A DNA stretch of 64,000 nt. Source: Ruegeria lacuscaerulensis. GTDB lineage: Bacteria > Pseudomonadota > Alphaproteobacteria > Rhodobacterales > Rhodobacteraceae. The notes under the pieces were generated by a model. The model had not been told where the DNA came from. It worked only from the letters and a program-made list of their open reading frames with translations, and did not search any database. The stretch spans positions 36,168 through 100,167 of the forward strand of contig NZ_WQGO01000010.1 in assembly GCF_013034685.1 (NCBI RefSeq), in the 5' to 3' direction. This document shows positions 43,473 through 52,821 of the stretch, in pieces; positions within the stretch are counted from its first letter, which is position 1, and every line of letters begins with the position of its first letter. The position numbers were made by a program, and so were the translations under genes.

Positions 43473-43580
43473 ATGATGGGCTATGGCGCTGGAATGGGGT
43501 TTGGAATGATCTGGATGTTGCTGATCGCAGTGTTGATCGTTCTGGCGATCGTAGCGCTGATCAAATACATCGCTAAGTGA
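43473..43580 (+). CDS. 35-residue single-span membrane peptide
   Basis: Two adjacent ATG codons, AGGAAC upstream, then a Met/Gly-rich head (MMGYGAGMGFGMIWM) and one hydrophobic span ending KYIAK. Such short Met-rich membrane peptides recur in copper operons. It stands 57 bases after the EF-hand gene. Function unknown; the Met residues may bind Cu(I). Confidence 0.65.
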   Translation: MMGYGAGMGFGMIWMLLIAVLIVLAIVALIKYIAK

Positions 43581-43639
43581 CCTCGGAATCCGTCACTCCC
43601 GTTTAGGGGTGGAGGGCTATGTCATAGGAGGAACGAAAG

Positions 43640-44389
43640 CTGGAGGGCCTGCACAGCAATAGCCGTTTGGTTTTCATCGCGGTTTTGATCGCGTTGCTGA
43701 TCGCCACCATCTGGTTGTGGCTGTCTGGCGCGTTGGACGCAGGACTATCGCGCGAAGTCATTACTGCGTGGGTGGATTGGGCCGGCCCGTTCGGACCCGT
43801 TGTCATCATCGGCTTCATGACAGCCGCAGTGGTTGCCAGCCCAATCCCCAGCGCTCCGATCGCTGTCGCTGCCGGGGTGGCATATGGGCATGGGCTGGGA
43901 ACCGCATTGGTTGCTATCGGAGCGGAGTTGGGGGCGCTGCTGGCGTTCCTGATAGCCCGTTGGTTGGGGCGCGACGCGCTGCGCCAGTGGTTCGGCGACA
44001 AGCTGGACTTGGGGTTGCTTGGATCGCAGAATGCCCTGATGTTGACCGTGTTCACCAGCCGCCTGATGCCTTTCGTTTCTTTCGACATGGTCAGCTATGC
44101 CGCCGGTCTGACCCGACTTCAATTTTGGCGGTTCGCACTGGCCACCTTGGCTGGACTCCTGCCGGCCAGTTTCGTTCTGGCCCATCTGGGCAGCCAGATT
44201 ACCGAAACCGCGACAGGCGGCACCAGCCTTGCGGTTATCGGGCTTGGGCTGTTGACGGGGGCGCCACTTATCTGGTTGGCTTGGAAACGCAAGATGCCTG
44301 TTGGCTCTTCAGACCACGAATTGAGCCAGATCAATGCGACCGGTCCAAGCGGCCCTAAACTGTTGGAGAATGGAGGAAACCCTAAGTGA
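43640..44389 (+). CDS. VTT-domain (TVP38/TMEM64/DedA-like) membrane protein
   Basis: About 249 residues. Several membrane spans and the VTT motif region (GAELGALLAFLIARWLGRDALR, then FTSRLMPFVSFDMVSYAAGLT). Function of the family includes lipid flipping; here it may support envelope integrity. The best ribosome site (AGGAGG at 43626-43631) stands 8 bases before a CTG at 43640; no ATG, GTG or TTG is at that distance and the frame is closed just upstream. The next candidate is TTG at 43667, too far from the site. I therefore propose CTG as the start. The stop overlaps the next gene's GTG. Confidence 0.82.
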   Translation: MEGLHSNSRLVFIAVLIALLIATIWLWLSGALDAGLSREVITAWVDWAGPFGPVVIIGFMTAAVVASPIPSAPIAVAAGVAYGHGLGTALVAIGAELGALLAFLIARWLGRDALRQWFGDKLDLGLLGSQNALMLTVFTSRLMPFVSFDMVSYAAGLTRLQFWRFALATLAGLLPASFVLAHLGSQITETATGGTSLAVIGLGLLTGAPLIWLAWKRKMPVGSSDHELSQINATGPSGPKLLENGGNPK

Positions 44390-44754
44390 TCCGCGCACAA
44401 TGGATATCAACTGCGACACGGACGGCCCGAGCCATGGGCCGGCTGCAGGTCCTGTTGATCTGTGCGTTGGTGGTTTCGATGCTGATCTCTGTTGTGCCGT
44501 CCCATGCCGGGCATGACATCGCGAAGGCCGCCACCCAGGCCGAGCTTGTGATCGATGACAGCGGTGGGTATCCCGCGTCTCATCCATCAGAAGAATTAGA
44601 CTGCTCAGTGCACCCGGGCTGCTATGCGATGGCAGTTATGGCGGCACCTGAATTGCTCTCGATGCGTATTGCTACGCCCGTGGCGCCAGAACGGTTCCGG
44701 CCACGCGCAAGCCTGCCGGTCGCACCACTACCACATCCGCCAAACCTGTCCTGA
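44386..44754 (+). CDS. Small secreted protein with Cys/His cluster and Pro-rich tail
   Basis: 122 residues from GTG 44386 (GGAGG upstream; overlaps the previous stop). Signal-like hydrophobic segment (about 22-42) followed by SHAGHD, a DCSVHPGC cluster near residue 70, and a C-terminus LPHPPNLS. Third member of the family-like set with 25194-25520 and 33138-33530. Possible periplasmic metal carrier. Confidence 0.6.
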   Translation: MIRAQWISTATRTARAMGRLQVLLICALVVSMLISVVPSHAGHDIAKAATQAELVIDDSGGYPASHPSEELDCSVHPGCYAMAVMAAPELLSMRIATPVAPERFRPRASLPVAPLPHPPNLS

Positions 44755-44838
44755 ACGTGACCGGCAATGGCTCCGGAATCGCTCCGGGGTCTTGCCCAAG
44801 CCGTTGATTGCGGCCCAACTCAGTTCAGGACACTTACC

Positions 44839-45198
44839 ATGCTTACCATTCTGTACTTTTTCGTCACGGGCGTGGTGCTATTCGCACTGTTGCGCCTGAC
44901 CTGTGGCCCCTGTGTGATGGGGACACAAGAACATCATCCCGGTGTTCCGGTGACAACCCTTGGCTGGGCGCTCAGCCTGTTTCTGGCCGCAACCTACCTG
45001 CTGTGCGTGGCCTTTGACCTGATCTTTCCAAGTTTTGCCATGTACCGGGCTTGGATCGGCCTGATGCCCGGAATGACTTGGCTCAGCCTGCCCTCATTCC
45101 TGTTGGGACTGTTATGGGCGTTTCTCTACGGCTGGTACGCCGCGTTGCTGTTCGGCGGACTGTTCAATGTCTTTGCGGCTCGCACAAAACTCAACTGA
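44839..45198 (+). CDS. DUF5676-like membrane protein
   Basis: 119 residues with three membrane spans. The first has a Cys pair, LTCGPC. The C-terminal part (GMTWLSLPSFLLGLLWAFLYGWYAALLF) matches the DUF5676 pattern of small membrane proteins in metal islands. Start at ATG 44839 with AGGA upstream. Role unknown. Confidence 0.75.
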   Translation: MLTILYFFVTGVVLFALLRLTCGPCVMGTQEHHPGVPVTTLGWALSLFLAATYLLCVAFDLIFPSFAMYRAWIGLMPGMTWLSLPSFLLGLLWAFLYGWYAALLFGGLFNVFAARTKLN

Positions 45199-45214
45199 TT
45201 GAAAGGACAAAGCC

Positions 45215-45334
45215 ATGAAGGCCATCGCTCTGACCCTGCTTTTGACGCCCTTCCTGATGGCCGTCATCTACCGGATTTTTCTGCACGTGCCCGCCAATGC
45301 GCGCGTTTCAGTTGACGAAAGGAAACCTAAATGA
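45215..45334 (+). CDS. 39-residue membrane peptide
   Basis: ATG with AAAGGA upstream; one hydrophobic span (ALTLLLTPFLMAVIYRIFL) and a basic tail. Its stop overlaps the beta-propeller start (ATGA), so it is translated with it. Too short for a family call; conserved spacing supports that it is real. Confidence 0.6.
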   Translation: MKAIALTLLLTPFLMAVIYRIFLHVPANARVSVDERKPK

Positions 45335-46380
45335 CCCTGTTCAATCTGGCCGCAGGCCTGTCCGTCGCAGCTTTGACTGCGCCTTCGCTCACGCTGGCGG
45401 CAACCGTGTTCATTCCCGAAGGCAGCGCGGACTCGGTTCTGGTGATCGACTCCGAAACCGGCAAGACCGTCGAGCGGCTGCCGAGGCTCGTGGCGGTCCA
45501 TGGGCTGGCCGGCGCGCCCGGCTTTAAGTACCTGGTCGCGGGCAGCTACGCAGAAACCGAGGCCACAACGCCACCAAAACCCGAAGGTATGTCCAAGGAT
45601 GAACACGCTGCGCACCACGCCAAGCGCGATGTCACTGCGTTGCCCAAAGACAAGGGGCGGAGCCTGCTGACGATCCTTGATGCGGAAACACGCGAGGTCG
45701 TCCGCCAGATCGAGGTTCCAGGTGCGGTGCATCACACTGCGGTGTCGCCCGACGGGCGGTTCGCGGTGGCGACCCATCCGGGCGGTGACGGTATTTCGAT
45801 CGTCGATCTCGATAAGCTCAGCTTCCTTGGTTTCGTAGCAACCGGGCCAATGCCCAACTATGCGGTATTCGCGCCTGACGGCGACAGGGTCTATGTCACC
45901 AATACCGGCAATGGTACACTTAGCGAAGTGGATGTCGTCAAAGGCTTCGTCGTACGCAACATGCCCGTCGGCGAAGGCCCTGAGCATCTTGTACTTAACG
46001 CCACCGGCAGCGCCGCCTTCGTAGCCGACAGTGATGGTGGCAAGGCCTTCCGCGTAGATCTTGCCAGCGGTTCTGTCACCGAAACCTATGACATTGGAGG
46101 CGAGTTGCACGGGATCGGCCTGTCCGACCGCGAGGGCGTACTGTTCGTGGCCGCCAAAGGCACCGACCGGTTGTTGTCGATTGATCTTGCTACGGGCAAA
46201 CAGCGCTCGACCAACCTGTCACCGGCACCTTATCACCTGACGACCATACCGAACTCAGGCAAAGTGATGGTATCAAGCCGAACCGAACCGAAGGTCTGGA
46301 TCGTCGATCAAGTCAGCCTGACGGCTATTACCGAAATGCCGATACTGGGTGAGGGCCACCAGATGGTTGTTCTGCCCTGA
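45331..46380 (+). CDS. Periplasmic YncE-like beta-propeller (YVTN repeats)
   Basis: 349 residues. Signal peptide ending LTLAAT, then about seven repeats of the YVTN/YncE type (for example VTPDG-like VAPDG: SPDGRFAVATHP, APDGDRVYVTNTGNG, GSAAFVADSDGG). A His-rich loop (KDEHAAHHAKRD) near residue 90 is inserted in the second blade and may bind metal. Likely a periplasmic scaffold or metal-binding protein of the copper operon. Confidence 0.82.
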   Translation: MTLFNLAAGLSVAALTAPSLTLAATVFIPEGSADSVLVIDSETGKTVERLPRLVAVHGLAGAPGFKYLVAGSYAETEATTPPKPEGMSKDEHAAHHAKRDVTALPKDKGRSLLTILDAETREVVRQIEVPGAVHHTAVSPDGRFAVATHPGGDGISIVDLDKLSFLGFVATGPMPNYAVFAPDGDRVYVTNTGNGTLSEVDVVKGFVVRNMPVGEGPEHLVLNATGSAAFVADSDGGKAFRVDLASGSVTETYDIGGELHGIGLSDREGVLFVAAKGTDRLLSIDLATGKQRSTNLSPAPYHLTTIPNSGKVMVSSRTEPKVWIVDQVSLTAITEMPILGEGHQMVVLP

Positions 46381-46446
46381 AGGACTGTGCCCGGCATTGC
46401 GTAATTAAACGGCTCTACGACCAAAGCTTAAACCAGGGAGCAGAAC

Positions 46447-48798
46447 ATGACAGAAGACCACGACATCAGAATCCACGCGAACGGCCCGACCGAGGTCGCT
46501 TACGTCTGCCCCATGCATTCTGACGTGCGTCAATCTGGGCCCGGCGACTGTCCCAAATGCGGGATGCACCTTGTGCCCGAGGGCGAGGTGGATGCGCATG
46601 CGCATCACCACCATTCCGCGCATCATGGCGCGACGGACGAGAACGGTGAATATGACATCGTTCCGACAGGCTATGACGGACCCGTATATACCTGCCCGAT
46701 GCATCCGCAGGTGCGGCAAACCCATCCCGGGTCCTGTCCACTCTGCGGCATGGGGTTGGAGCTGGAAAGCGCGGCGATGGTGGACGAGGGGCCGAACCCG
46801 GAACTGGTGGATTTCACTCGGCGCCTATGGGTAGGTGCGATTCTGACGCTTCCACTTTTGGTTTTCACGATGGGCCCCTACGTTGGGCTGTCTGGTGTGC
46901 GAGAGATTTTTGGTGAGCGAACAACCCTATGGATTGAACTGATACTTGGCACTCCGGTTGTTCTTTGGTGCGGTTGGCCATTTCTGGAACGAGGGTGGAA
47001 TTCGTTTCGCACCATGAACCTGAACATGTTCTCGTTGATTGCCATGGGGGTTTCGGCCGCGTGGCTGTTCAGCGTTGTCGCCGTATTGATGCCCCACATA
47101 TTTCCGGACGGTTTTCGAGATTCAGAAGGCCATGTTGGGGTCTATTTCGAAGCGGCCGCAGTTATCGTTACACTTGTTCTGCTCGGGCAGGTGATGGAAC
47201 TGCGGGCACGCGAAGGCACAGGAAAGGCAATCCGCGCTTTGCTGGACATGGCCGCAAAGACCGCCCGCATTATCCGCCCTGACAGCAGTGAAGAGGAAAT
47301 TCCGCTTGAAGAAGTACAGGTAGGTGACCGCCTTCGCGTACGCCCCGGCGACAAGGTGCCAGTAGACGGCATTGTACTCGAAGGGCGCTCATCTGTTGAC
47401 GAAAGCATGATCTCTGGCGAACCGGTTCCGGTCGAAAAGGTACAAGGCGAGCCGGTCACAGGGGCCACAATCAACGGCACCGGTAGCCTTGTGATCGAAG
47501 CAACCCGAGTGGGCTCTGACACAATGCTGTCCCAGATTGTCGAAATGGTGGCCAACGCGCAACGCTCGCGCGCACCAATTCAGAAATACGCTGACAAAGT
47601 GGCGGGCTGGTTTGTACCGGCGGTCATAAGTATAGCTGCGCTGGCCTTTATTGCATGGGCAATTTGGGGACCGGCTCCGGCGCTCTCCTACGCCTTGATC
47701 GCAGCGGTGTCGGTACTGATCATAGCTTGCCCGTGCGCGCTTGGCCTGGCCACTCCGATGTCGATCATGACGGCCACGGGGCGCGGGGCGCAGGCCGGAG
47801 TGCTGATCAAAAATGCCGAAGCGCTGGAGCGGTTCGAGAAGATCGATACTTTGATCGTCGACAAAACTGGCACGCTGACCATGGGCAAGCCAAAGCTTGT
47901 GGCTGTATTACCCGAACCTGGCCATGACGAGGTCGAGGTGCTGCGGCTGGCCGCAACGCTGGAGAAGGGCTCGGAGCACCCGTTAGCTGAGGCAATCGTC
48001 ACAGGAGCCGAGGAACGTGGCGTAGCCCTGTCCGACGCCAGTGACTTCGAGGCGGTGACTGGTAAAGGCGTGAAAGGCACGGTGGATGGCCGCCCCGTCG
48101 CGCTCGGCAATCTGAAACTGGTCACCGATCTCGGACTCGAGGCGGCCGAACTGACGGCCAAGGCCAATGCGCGTCGGGATGACGGCGAAACGGTGATGTT
48201 CGTGATGCTTGATGGTTCAGTGGCGGGGTTGGTCTGCGTCGCCGACCCGGTCAAGGAAACAACACCAGCCGCACTCAAGGCGCTGCACGAACTGGGTTTC
48301 CGGATCATCATGGCGACTGGCGACAACGAACGCACTGCAAAGGCGGTGGCCGAACGTCTGGGTATCGATGAGATTCGAGCCGACGTACTGCCCGAGGACA
48401 AGGCCCGCATAATTCGCGAACTGCAGGAGAAAGGCGCAAAGGTCGCCATGGCGGGTGACGGAGTGAACGACGCACCCGCGTTAGCGCAGTCCGATGTGGG
48501 CATCGCCATGGGGACCGGTGCCGACGTGGCGATCGAAAGTGCAGGCTTCACGCTGGTCAACGGAAGCCTTGATGGCATCGTGCGCGCCCGTAGGCTGGCC
48601 CGCGCTACCATGCGCAATATCCGGCAAAACCTATTCTTTGCCCTGATCTACAACGCCTCGGGCGTTCCGGTGGCGGCGGGTCTTCTGTTCCCGCTTTTCG
48701 GCATCCTGATCAGCCCGATGTTTGCGGCCTTCGCTATGAGTGCTTCATCGATTTCAGTGGTGTTGAATGCGCTGCGATTGCGGGGGGCGAAGATTTGA
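46447..48798 (+). CDS. Copper-type P1B ATPase with two N-terminal heavy-metal-binding motifs
   Basis: 783 residues. N-terminus with two CPMH...CPxCGM motifs (YVCPMHSDV / CPKCGMHL near 20-40, and YTCPMHPQV / CPLCGMGL near 80-100) around a His-rich linker ([11 protein letters not shown]), in place of HMA domains. Core: SGEPVP, CPC ([11 protein letters not shown]), [23 protein letters not shown], plus YN and SASS membrane signatures. Related to CopA/CopB-like exporters with heavy-metal-binding N-termini. GGGAG upstream of the ATG. It overlaps the next gene. Confidence 0.93.
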   Translation: MTEDHDIRIHANGPTEVAYVCPMHSDVRQSGPGDCPKCGMHLVPEGEVDAHAHHHHSAHHGATDENGEYDIVPTGYDGPVYTCPMHPQVRQTHPGSCPLCGMGLELESAAMVDEGPNPELVDFTRRLWVGAILTLPLLVFTMGPYVGLSGVREIFGERTTLWIELILGTPVVLWCGWPFLERGWNSFRTMNLNMFSLIAMGVSAAWLFSVVAVLMPHIFPDGFRDSEGHVGVYFEAAAVIVTLVLLGQVMELRAREGTGKAIRALLDMAAKTARIIRPDSSEEEIPLEEVQVGDRLRVRPGDKVPVDGIVLEGRSSVDESMISGEPVPVEKVQGEPVTGATINGTGSLVIEATRVGSDTMLSQIVEMVANAQRSRAPIQKYADKVAGWFVPAVISIAALAFIAWAIWGPAPALSYALIAAVSVLIIACPCALGLATPMSIMTATGRGAQAGVLIKNAEALERFEKIDTLIVDKTGTLTMGKPKLVAVLPEPGHDEVEVLRLAATLEKGSEHPLAEAIVTGAEERGVALSDASDFEAVTGKGVKGTVDGRPVALGNLKLVTDLGLEAAELTAKANARRDDGETVMFVMLDGSVAGLVCVADPVKETTPAALKALHELGFRIIMATGDNERTAKAVAERLGIDEIRADVLPEDKARIIRELQEKGAKVAMAGDGVNDAPALAQSDVGIAMGTGADVAIESAGFTLVNGSLDGIVRARRLARATMRNIRQNLFFALIYNASGVPVAAGLLFPLFGILISPMFAAFAMSASSISVVLNALRLRGAKI

Positions 48799-50129
48799 GC
48801 ACGCACGAGCATAGTACCCACGGCGCCAGTGGCGCGCTGAAGCCCGGATCAATCTCGCTGACCGGAGCCGTCGCCATGGGGACCGGCGTGATGATTGGCG
48901 CTGGGATCTTTGCACTTACCGGACAGATCGCCGGGCTGGCGGGGCCATGGTTTCCGCTGTCCTTCGTGGTCGGGGCCGTGGTGACGGTTTTCAGCGCCTA
49001 TACCTATATCGCCATGTCCAACGCCTGGCCCTCATCAGGCGGCATCGCCATGATCCTGACCAAGGCATATGGGCCCGGGGCGGTTGCGGCGGCGGCCTCG
49101 CTGCTGATGGCACTGTCGATGGTGATCAACGAAAGCCTCGTCGCGCGTACTTTCGCGACCTATGCGCTCCGCCCGTTCAACATCGAGAGCGGACCGCTGG
49201 TGTCTTTGGTCGCTGTTGCGCTGATCGTCTTTGCCTATGCGGTGAACCGGTCGGGCAACCGGTCGGTGGGGTTGTGGTCGATCATCATGTCGGCGCTCAA
49301 GATAGGCGGGATCGCAATATTCGGCATCGCCGCACTTTGGGCTGCGGGCGGAACCTGGCAGGTTCAGGGCTCGGAACCGGCCGCGCCGCTGGGGTTCGTC
49401 GCCTCGGTAGCCCTGTCGATCCTCGCCTTCAAGGGCTTTACCACCATCACCAACAGCGGGGCCGAGATCGTCGACCCGCACCGCAATGTCGGGCGCACCA
49501 TCATGATCTCGATCGCGATCTGCGCGGTGGTCTACCTGCTGGTCGCCCTTGCCGTCGGTGTCAGCCTGCCGCCCGAGCAAATCCGCGCGGCGCAGGACTA
49601 TGCCCTGGCCGAGGCTGCCAGGCCGGTGCTGGGGCAGGGCGGGTTCTACCTGACCGTGGCGCTGGCGATGGTGGCGACGGCCTCGGGGCTGATCGCCAGC
49701 GTTTTCGCTGTGTCCCGGATGCTGGCGATGCTGACCGACATGAAGATGATCCCGCACAGCCATTTCGGCATGACGGGCAGCATCCAGTCTCACACGCTGA
49801 TCTACACGGTCGTGATTGCGGGCCTGCTTGCGGTGTTGTTCGACCTGTCTCGCATCGCCTCGTTGGGGGCGTTCTTTTACCTGGTGATGGACATGGCGGT
49901 GCATTGGGGTGTCTGGCGACGCTTGCGCGGTCAGATCAAAGCCCGTGGATGGGTCTTGCTGACCGCCCTGGCGCTGGACTGCGTAGTCCTGACCGCGTTC
50001 ACAATACTCAAGCTGCGCTCCGACCCGATGATCGTAGTATATGCCGTTGCTGGCATCGGCTTGGTCTTCGTCTATGAGCGCATCTTTCTCAAACAATGGA
50101 TCATCGAAAAGGAGACAAATCAGCTATGA
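48795..50129 (+). CDS. APC-superfamily amino-acid/cation-type permease
   Basis: 444 residues with about twelve spans. Begins at TTG 48795 overlapping the ATPase stop (TTGA); no better start is upstream and the N-terminus STHEHSTHG is plausible. The first helix carries the APC-type motif [16 protein letters not shown]. Substrate unknown. Its presence in copper operons is recurrent but unexplained. The stop overlaps the next ATG. Confidence 0.87.
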   Translation: MSTHEHSTHGASGALKPGSISLTGAVAMGTGVMIGAGIFALTGQIAGLAGPWFPLSFVVGAVVTVFSAYTYIAMSNAWPSSGGIAMILTKAYGPGAVAAAASLLMALSMVINESLVARTFATYALRPFNIESGPLVSLVAVALIVFAYAVNRSGNRSVGLWSIIMSALKIGGIAIFGIAALWAAGGTWQVQGSEPAAPLGFVASVALSILAFKGFTTITNSGAEIVDPHRNVGRTIMISIAICAVVYLLVALAVGVSLPPEQIRAAQDYALAEAARPVLGQGGFYLTVALAMVATASGLIASVFAVSRMLAMLTDMKMIPHSHFGMTGSIQSHTLIYTVVIAGLLAVLFDLSRIASLGAFFYLVMDMAVHWGVWRRLRGQIKARGWVLLTALALDCVVLTAFTILKLRSDPMIVVYAVAGIGLVFVYERIFLKQWIIEKETNQL

Positions 50130-50404
50130 CCCAATCAAATTTCGACGAAACCCGCGCCACACAGGAGACGACCGAAAGGGTCAGCTCTGACGTAACGGCC
50201 GAAGCGCCCAAAACCGAAGATCAGACGGCCAACGGTGCCAAGCGTAATTGGCTCCCGGTTGTCATTGCGATCGCGTTGGGCGCCGCTGTTCTGGGCTGGG
50301 AATACCGCGAGACACTCTATCCTTTGCTCAGTTCTCCGTTGCTGTTCTTGCTGGTCTGCGTGGGCATGCATTTCTTAATGCATCGCGGCCACGGCAAACA
50401 CTGA
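50126..50404 (+). CDS. Small membrane protein, DUF2933-like
   Basis: 92 residues. A charged N-terminal half (about 1-42) precedes two hydrophobic spans, ending MHFLMHRGHGKH, rich in His/Met like other DUF2933 proteins. Coupled to the APC permease (ATGA). Compare 22098-22421. Possible copper passage at the inner membrane. Confidence 0.78.
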   Translation: MTQSNFDETRATQETTERVSSDVTAEAPKTEDQTANGAKRNWLPVVIAIALGAAVLGWEYRETLYPLLSSPLLFLLVCVGMHFLMHRGHGKH

Positions 50405-50517
50405 GAACGGCGCCCTGTATGGCTGGCGGCTTTGCGGCAAGAACACTGCGCAACAAGGAGCAGCAACGGCCAACTGATCAGAACAAATTTGTAACCCAAT
50501 AAGGAAGGGAAATTGCC

Positions 50518-50628
50518 ATGTTAGCAAATCCAATTCGGAGAGCAGCAACTGAACTGCACCTGACGGCCGGTGCACTAACTGTAAAGGCATTGCACGGTGA
50601 CACCGACGAAGATCACTCTGATGAATAG
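50518..50628 (+). CDS. 36-residue putative peptide
   Basis: ATG with a good site (AAGGAAGGG) upstream; sequence MLANPIRRAATELHLTAGA followed by an acidic/His tail ending HSDE. No membrane span. Unknown. The good ribosome site is the main reason to list it. Confidence 0.4.
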   Translation: MLANPIRRAATELHLTAGALTVKALHGDTDEDHSDE

Positions 50629-50729
50629 GGAATGGGGCATCGCGGTGAAGAAGAGGACCAAGGCGACTGATCCACCTCGTCCGAGTCCTATAATTCGATG
50701 AACCCGTCCTGACGCACAGGAGGAACAAT

Positions 50730-51278
50730 ATGTCTGAATTTTCTGAAAGACAGGCACCTTCAGAGCCTGAAACTCGGCGCGATTTCTTATACTTCGTCAC
50801 CGGCGGTGCCGCCATCGTGGCCACGGGCGCGGCGGTCTGGCCACTTGTTAACAGCATGAACCCCAGTGCAGACATCTCCGCCCAAGCCGTTGTCGACATA
50901 GATCTTGAAGGTGTCGGACCAGGAACGAGGATCACTGTTAAATGGAAAGGCAAGCCGATCTTTATCGACCACCGGACTAAAGAGCGGATCGCGCTGGCGA
51001 TAGCAGAAGACGATGCACCAATGATCGACCCGCAACCTGACGCCGAGCGCGTACAGCGACCGGAATGGCTGGTAGTTATTGGCGTTTGCACCCATCTGGG
51101 ATGCATACCACTCGGGCAGGGCGGCAGCGAACCCACCGGAGACTGGGACGGTTGGTTCTGTCCGTGTCACGGTTCACATTACGACACGTCTGGCAGAATT
51201 CGGAAAGGCCCCGCGCCCCGCAACCTCGATCTGCCCCCTTACGAGTTCGTCACCGACACACGGGTCAAAATTGGGTGA
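50730..51278 (+). CDS. petA: Rieske iron-sulfur protein (PetA-type)
   Basis: 182 residues. Tat signal TRRDFLYFVTGGAA and a membrane anchor, then the [2Fe-2S] motifs CTHLGC near 127 and CPCHGSHYD near 150, and the usual PAPRNL. This is the Rieske subunit of ubiquinol-cytochrome c reductase. The cytochrome b and c1 subunits are absent from the window. AGGAGG precedes the ATG. As the last gene of the copper operon it may be a spare for the chromosomal subunit when copper damages the Fe-S centre (inference). Confidence 0.9.
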   Translation: MSEFSERQAPSEPETRRDFLYFVTGGAAIVATGAAVWPLVNSMNPSADISAQAVVDIDLEGVGPGTRITVKWKGKPIFIDHRTKERIALAIAEDDAPMIDPQPDAERVQRPEWLVVIGVCTHLGCIPLGQGGSEPTGDWDGWFCPCHGSHYDTSGRIRKGPAPRNLDLPPYEFVTDTRVKIG

Positions 51279-51570
51279 CGGCGCGGTGAACTTTGTTCAG
51301 AGGCGCGTGCCTCACCAAGTTCGTTTGTCAGTCCTCGAATATCCCTCGATCAGCGCCGCGATGCTATGTGGCGGAATTCGACATGTACCCCGCTTTCTGG
51401 AGTTTTCGAGAAGAGACCTCGCCGTCATGTTCTGAACGGAACAATTCTAATCGCTGCGCTCAACGTTTTCTGCTTCGCCCATGTTTAGACATGCCATCTT
51501 GCCTTTTGACAGGATCGCATCTGAATTGCGGGTTGAGAGGAAACGCTTTGGTCCTGAACAAGGTGCTATT
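51279..51570. other. Intergenic region between convergent genes
   Basis: 292 bases between petA and the MFS gene. No convincing gene or hairpin-plus-T terminator was seen. Confidence 0.45.
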
Positions 51571-52821
51571 TCAACCCCGTGTCAGCCGCGCGGCGATCGC
51601 GACCTGTCCCAGCGCGGCCAGGATCGCAGCGATGAACACGGCTTCGATGGCGATCATGCTGACCACCACACCGCCCACAAGCGGCGCCAGCGCCGCCGGG
51701 GCCGCAAAGCTGTTGAACCACGCGGAATAGGCCGGGCGGCGGTCGTCGGGCGAGATCTCCAGCAAATAGCCGAGATAGCCGATGGTCACCCCGTTCATCA
51801 TCGCGCCGATCAGGAAGAACAGCACCGCGAAACCGGTCAGCCCCGAACCCGTGACCACAAGCAGCAAAACCAGCACCGGAGGTCCGAGACGCACCAGTGC
51901 CACTATCCCCAGCAGGCGCAATTTGCCCGCCTGGTCTCCGATGTGGCCCCAGAGCGGATTCGAGGCCAGCGCGCCGACAGTCTGCGCCGCCAACAGCGTT
52001 CCGACATCCGCCGCCCCGAGGCCGCTGCGGCTGGCGGCAACGACATAGAACGGCAACGCCATCAGCGTCGCTGCACCAAGCCATTGGAAGATCAGGAACA
52101 GCCGGAACCGGTGGTCCTGCCGCAGCGTCGAGAAACCTTCGCGCAGAAATCCAGACAGATTGGCAGGACGGTCCCGTGGCGCCCTTGCAGCGGTAGCGGG
52201 CTCACCCGCGGAGACAAAAAGCGTCGCAGAGACGATCATCAGCACCGCGCCGAGCCAGAAGATCAGCGCATAGGCCCTGAGCGGCGGCATCACGTCGAGC
52301 GCGTGTCGCAGAAAGCCCGCCACCAGAACCGCCAGAACACCGCCGCCGAAAAAGCGCCAGGCCAACATCCGGCTGCGGCGCTCGGACGGGATCGCCCGGC
52401 CGACGATGTCGTTGTAGGGCACCGCGACCACGCCGCTGACAAAGGCATAGACCGTCCACAATCCCAGCATCCCGAGCGCCAGCGGAACCGGAGGCCAATC
52501 GACCTGAGGCCAGTCGGCCCCCCACCACAGAAGAATACCGATCATCGCGACCGTGATCGCCCGCCCATAGGCACCAAGGGCGTAGAACGGCATCCGCCGA
52601 TCGGTGCGCTCGGCGAGGTAGCCCACCGCGAACTGGGGCAGCAGCCAGCCAAGACGCAGGACCGTGCTGGCATAGCCCACGGCCAGCGCGCTACCGGTCA
52701 GCATATGCACCAGACTGGCCACCACCGTCGCGCTGTCCACCGCCGCCGACCCGCCCTGAAACACCGCACCAGCACCGGCGATGCGCCAAAATCTCGTGTC
52801 TTCGGGATTACGCCTTGCCAT
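51571..52821 (-). CDS. Major facilitator superfamily transporter
   Basis: 416 residues with about twelve hydrophobic spans and the MFS loop motif GYLAERTDRR near residue 68. Second gene of a minus-strand pair; its start overlaps the UPF0104 gene by 14 bases. The unit is driven by a MerR-type promoter (53869-53899). Substrate unknown; an organomercurial or lipid-linked role is speculation. Confidence 0.85.
   Translation of the reverse strand: MARRNPEDTRFWRIAGAGAVFQGGSAAVDSATVVASLVHMLTGSALAVGYASTVLRLGWLLPQFAVGYLAERTDRRMPFYALGAYGRAITVAMIGILLWWGADWPQVDWPPVPLALGMLGLWTVYAFVSGVVAVPYNDIVGRAIPSERRSRMLAWRFFGGGVLAVLVAGFLRHALDVMPPLRAYALIFWLGAVLMIVSATLFVSAGEPATAARAPRDRPANLSGFLREGFSTLRQDHRFRLFLIFQWLGAATLMALPFYVVAASRSGLGAADVGTLLAAQTVGALASNPLWGHIGDQAGKLRLLGIVALVRLGPPVLVLLLVVTGSGLTGFAVLFFLIGAMMNGVTIGYLGYLLEISPDDRRPAYSAWFNSFAAPAALAPLVGGVVVSMIAIEAVFIAAILAALGQVAIAARLTRG

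Noticed and set aside
48947..50096. Long frames (376 and 353 codons) on both strands over the APC permease
   Set aside because: GC-rich shadow frames with Arg/Asp/Gly-rich, low-complexity translations; the permease frame shows membrane spans and coupling at both ends.
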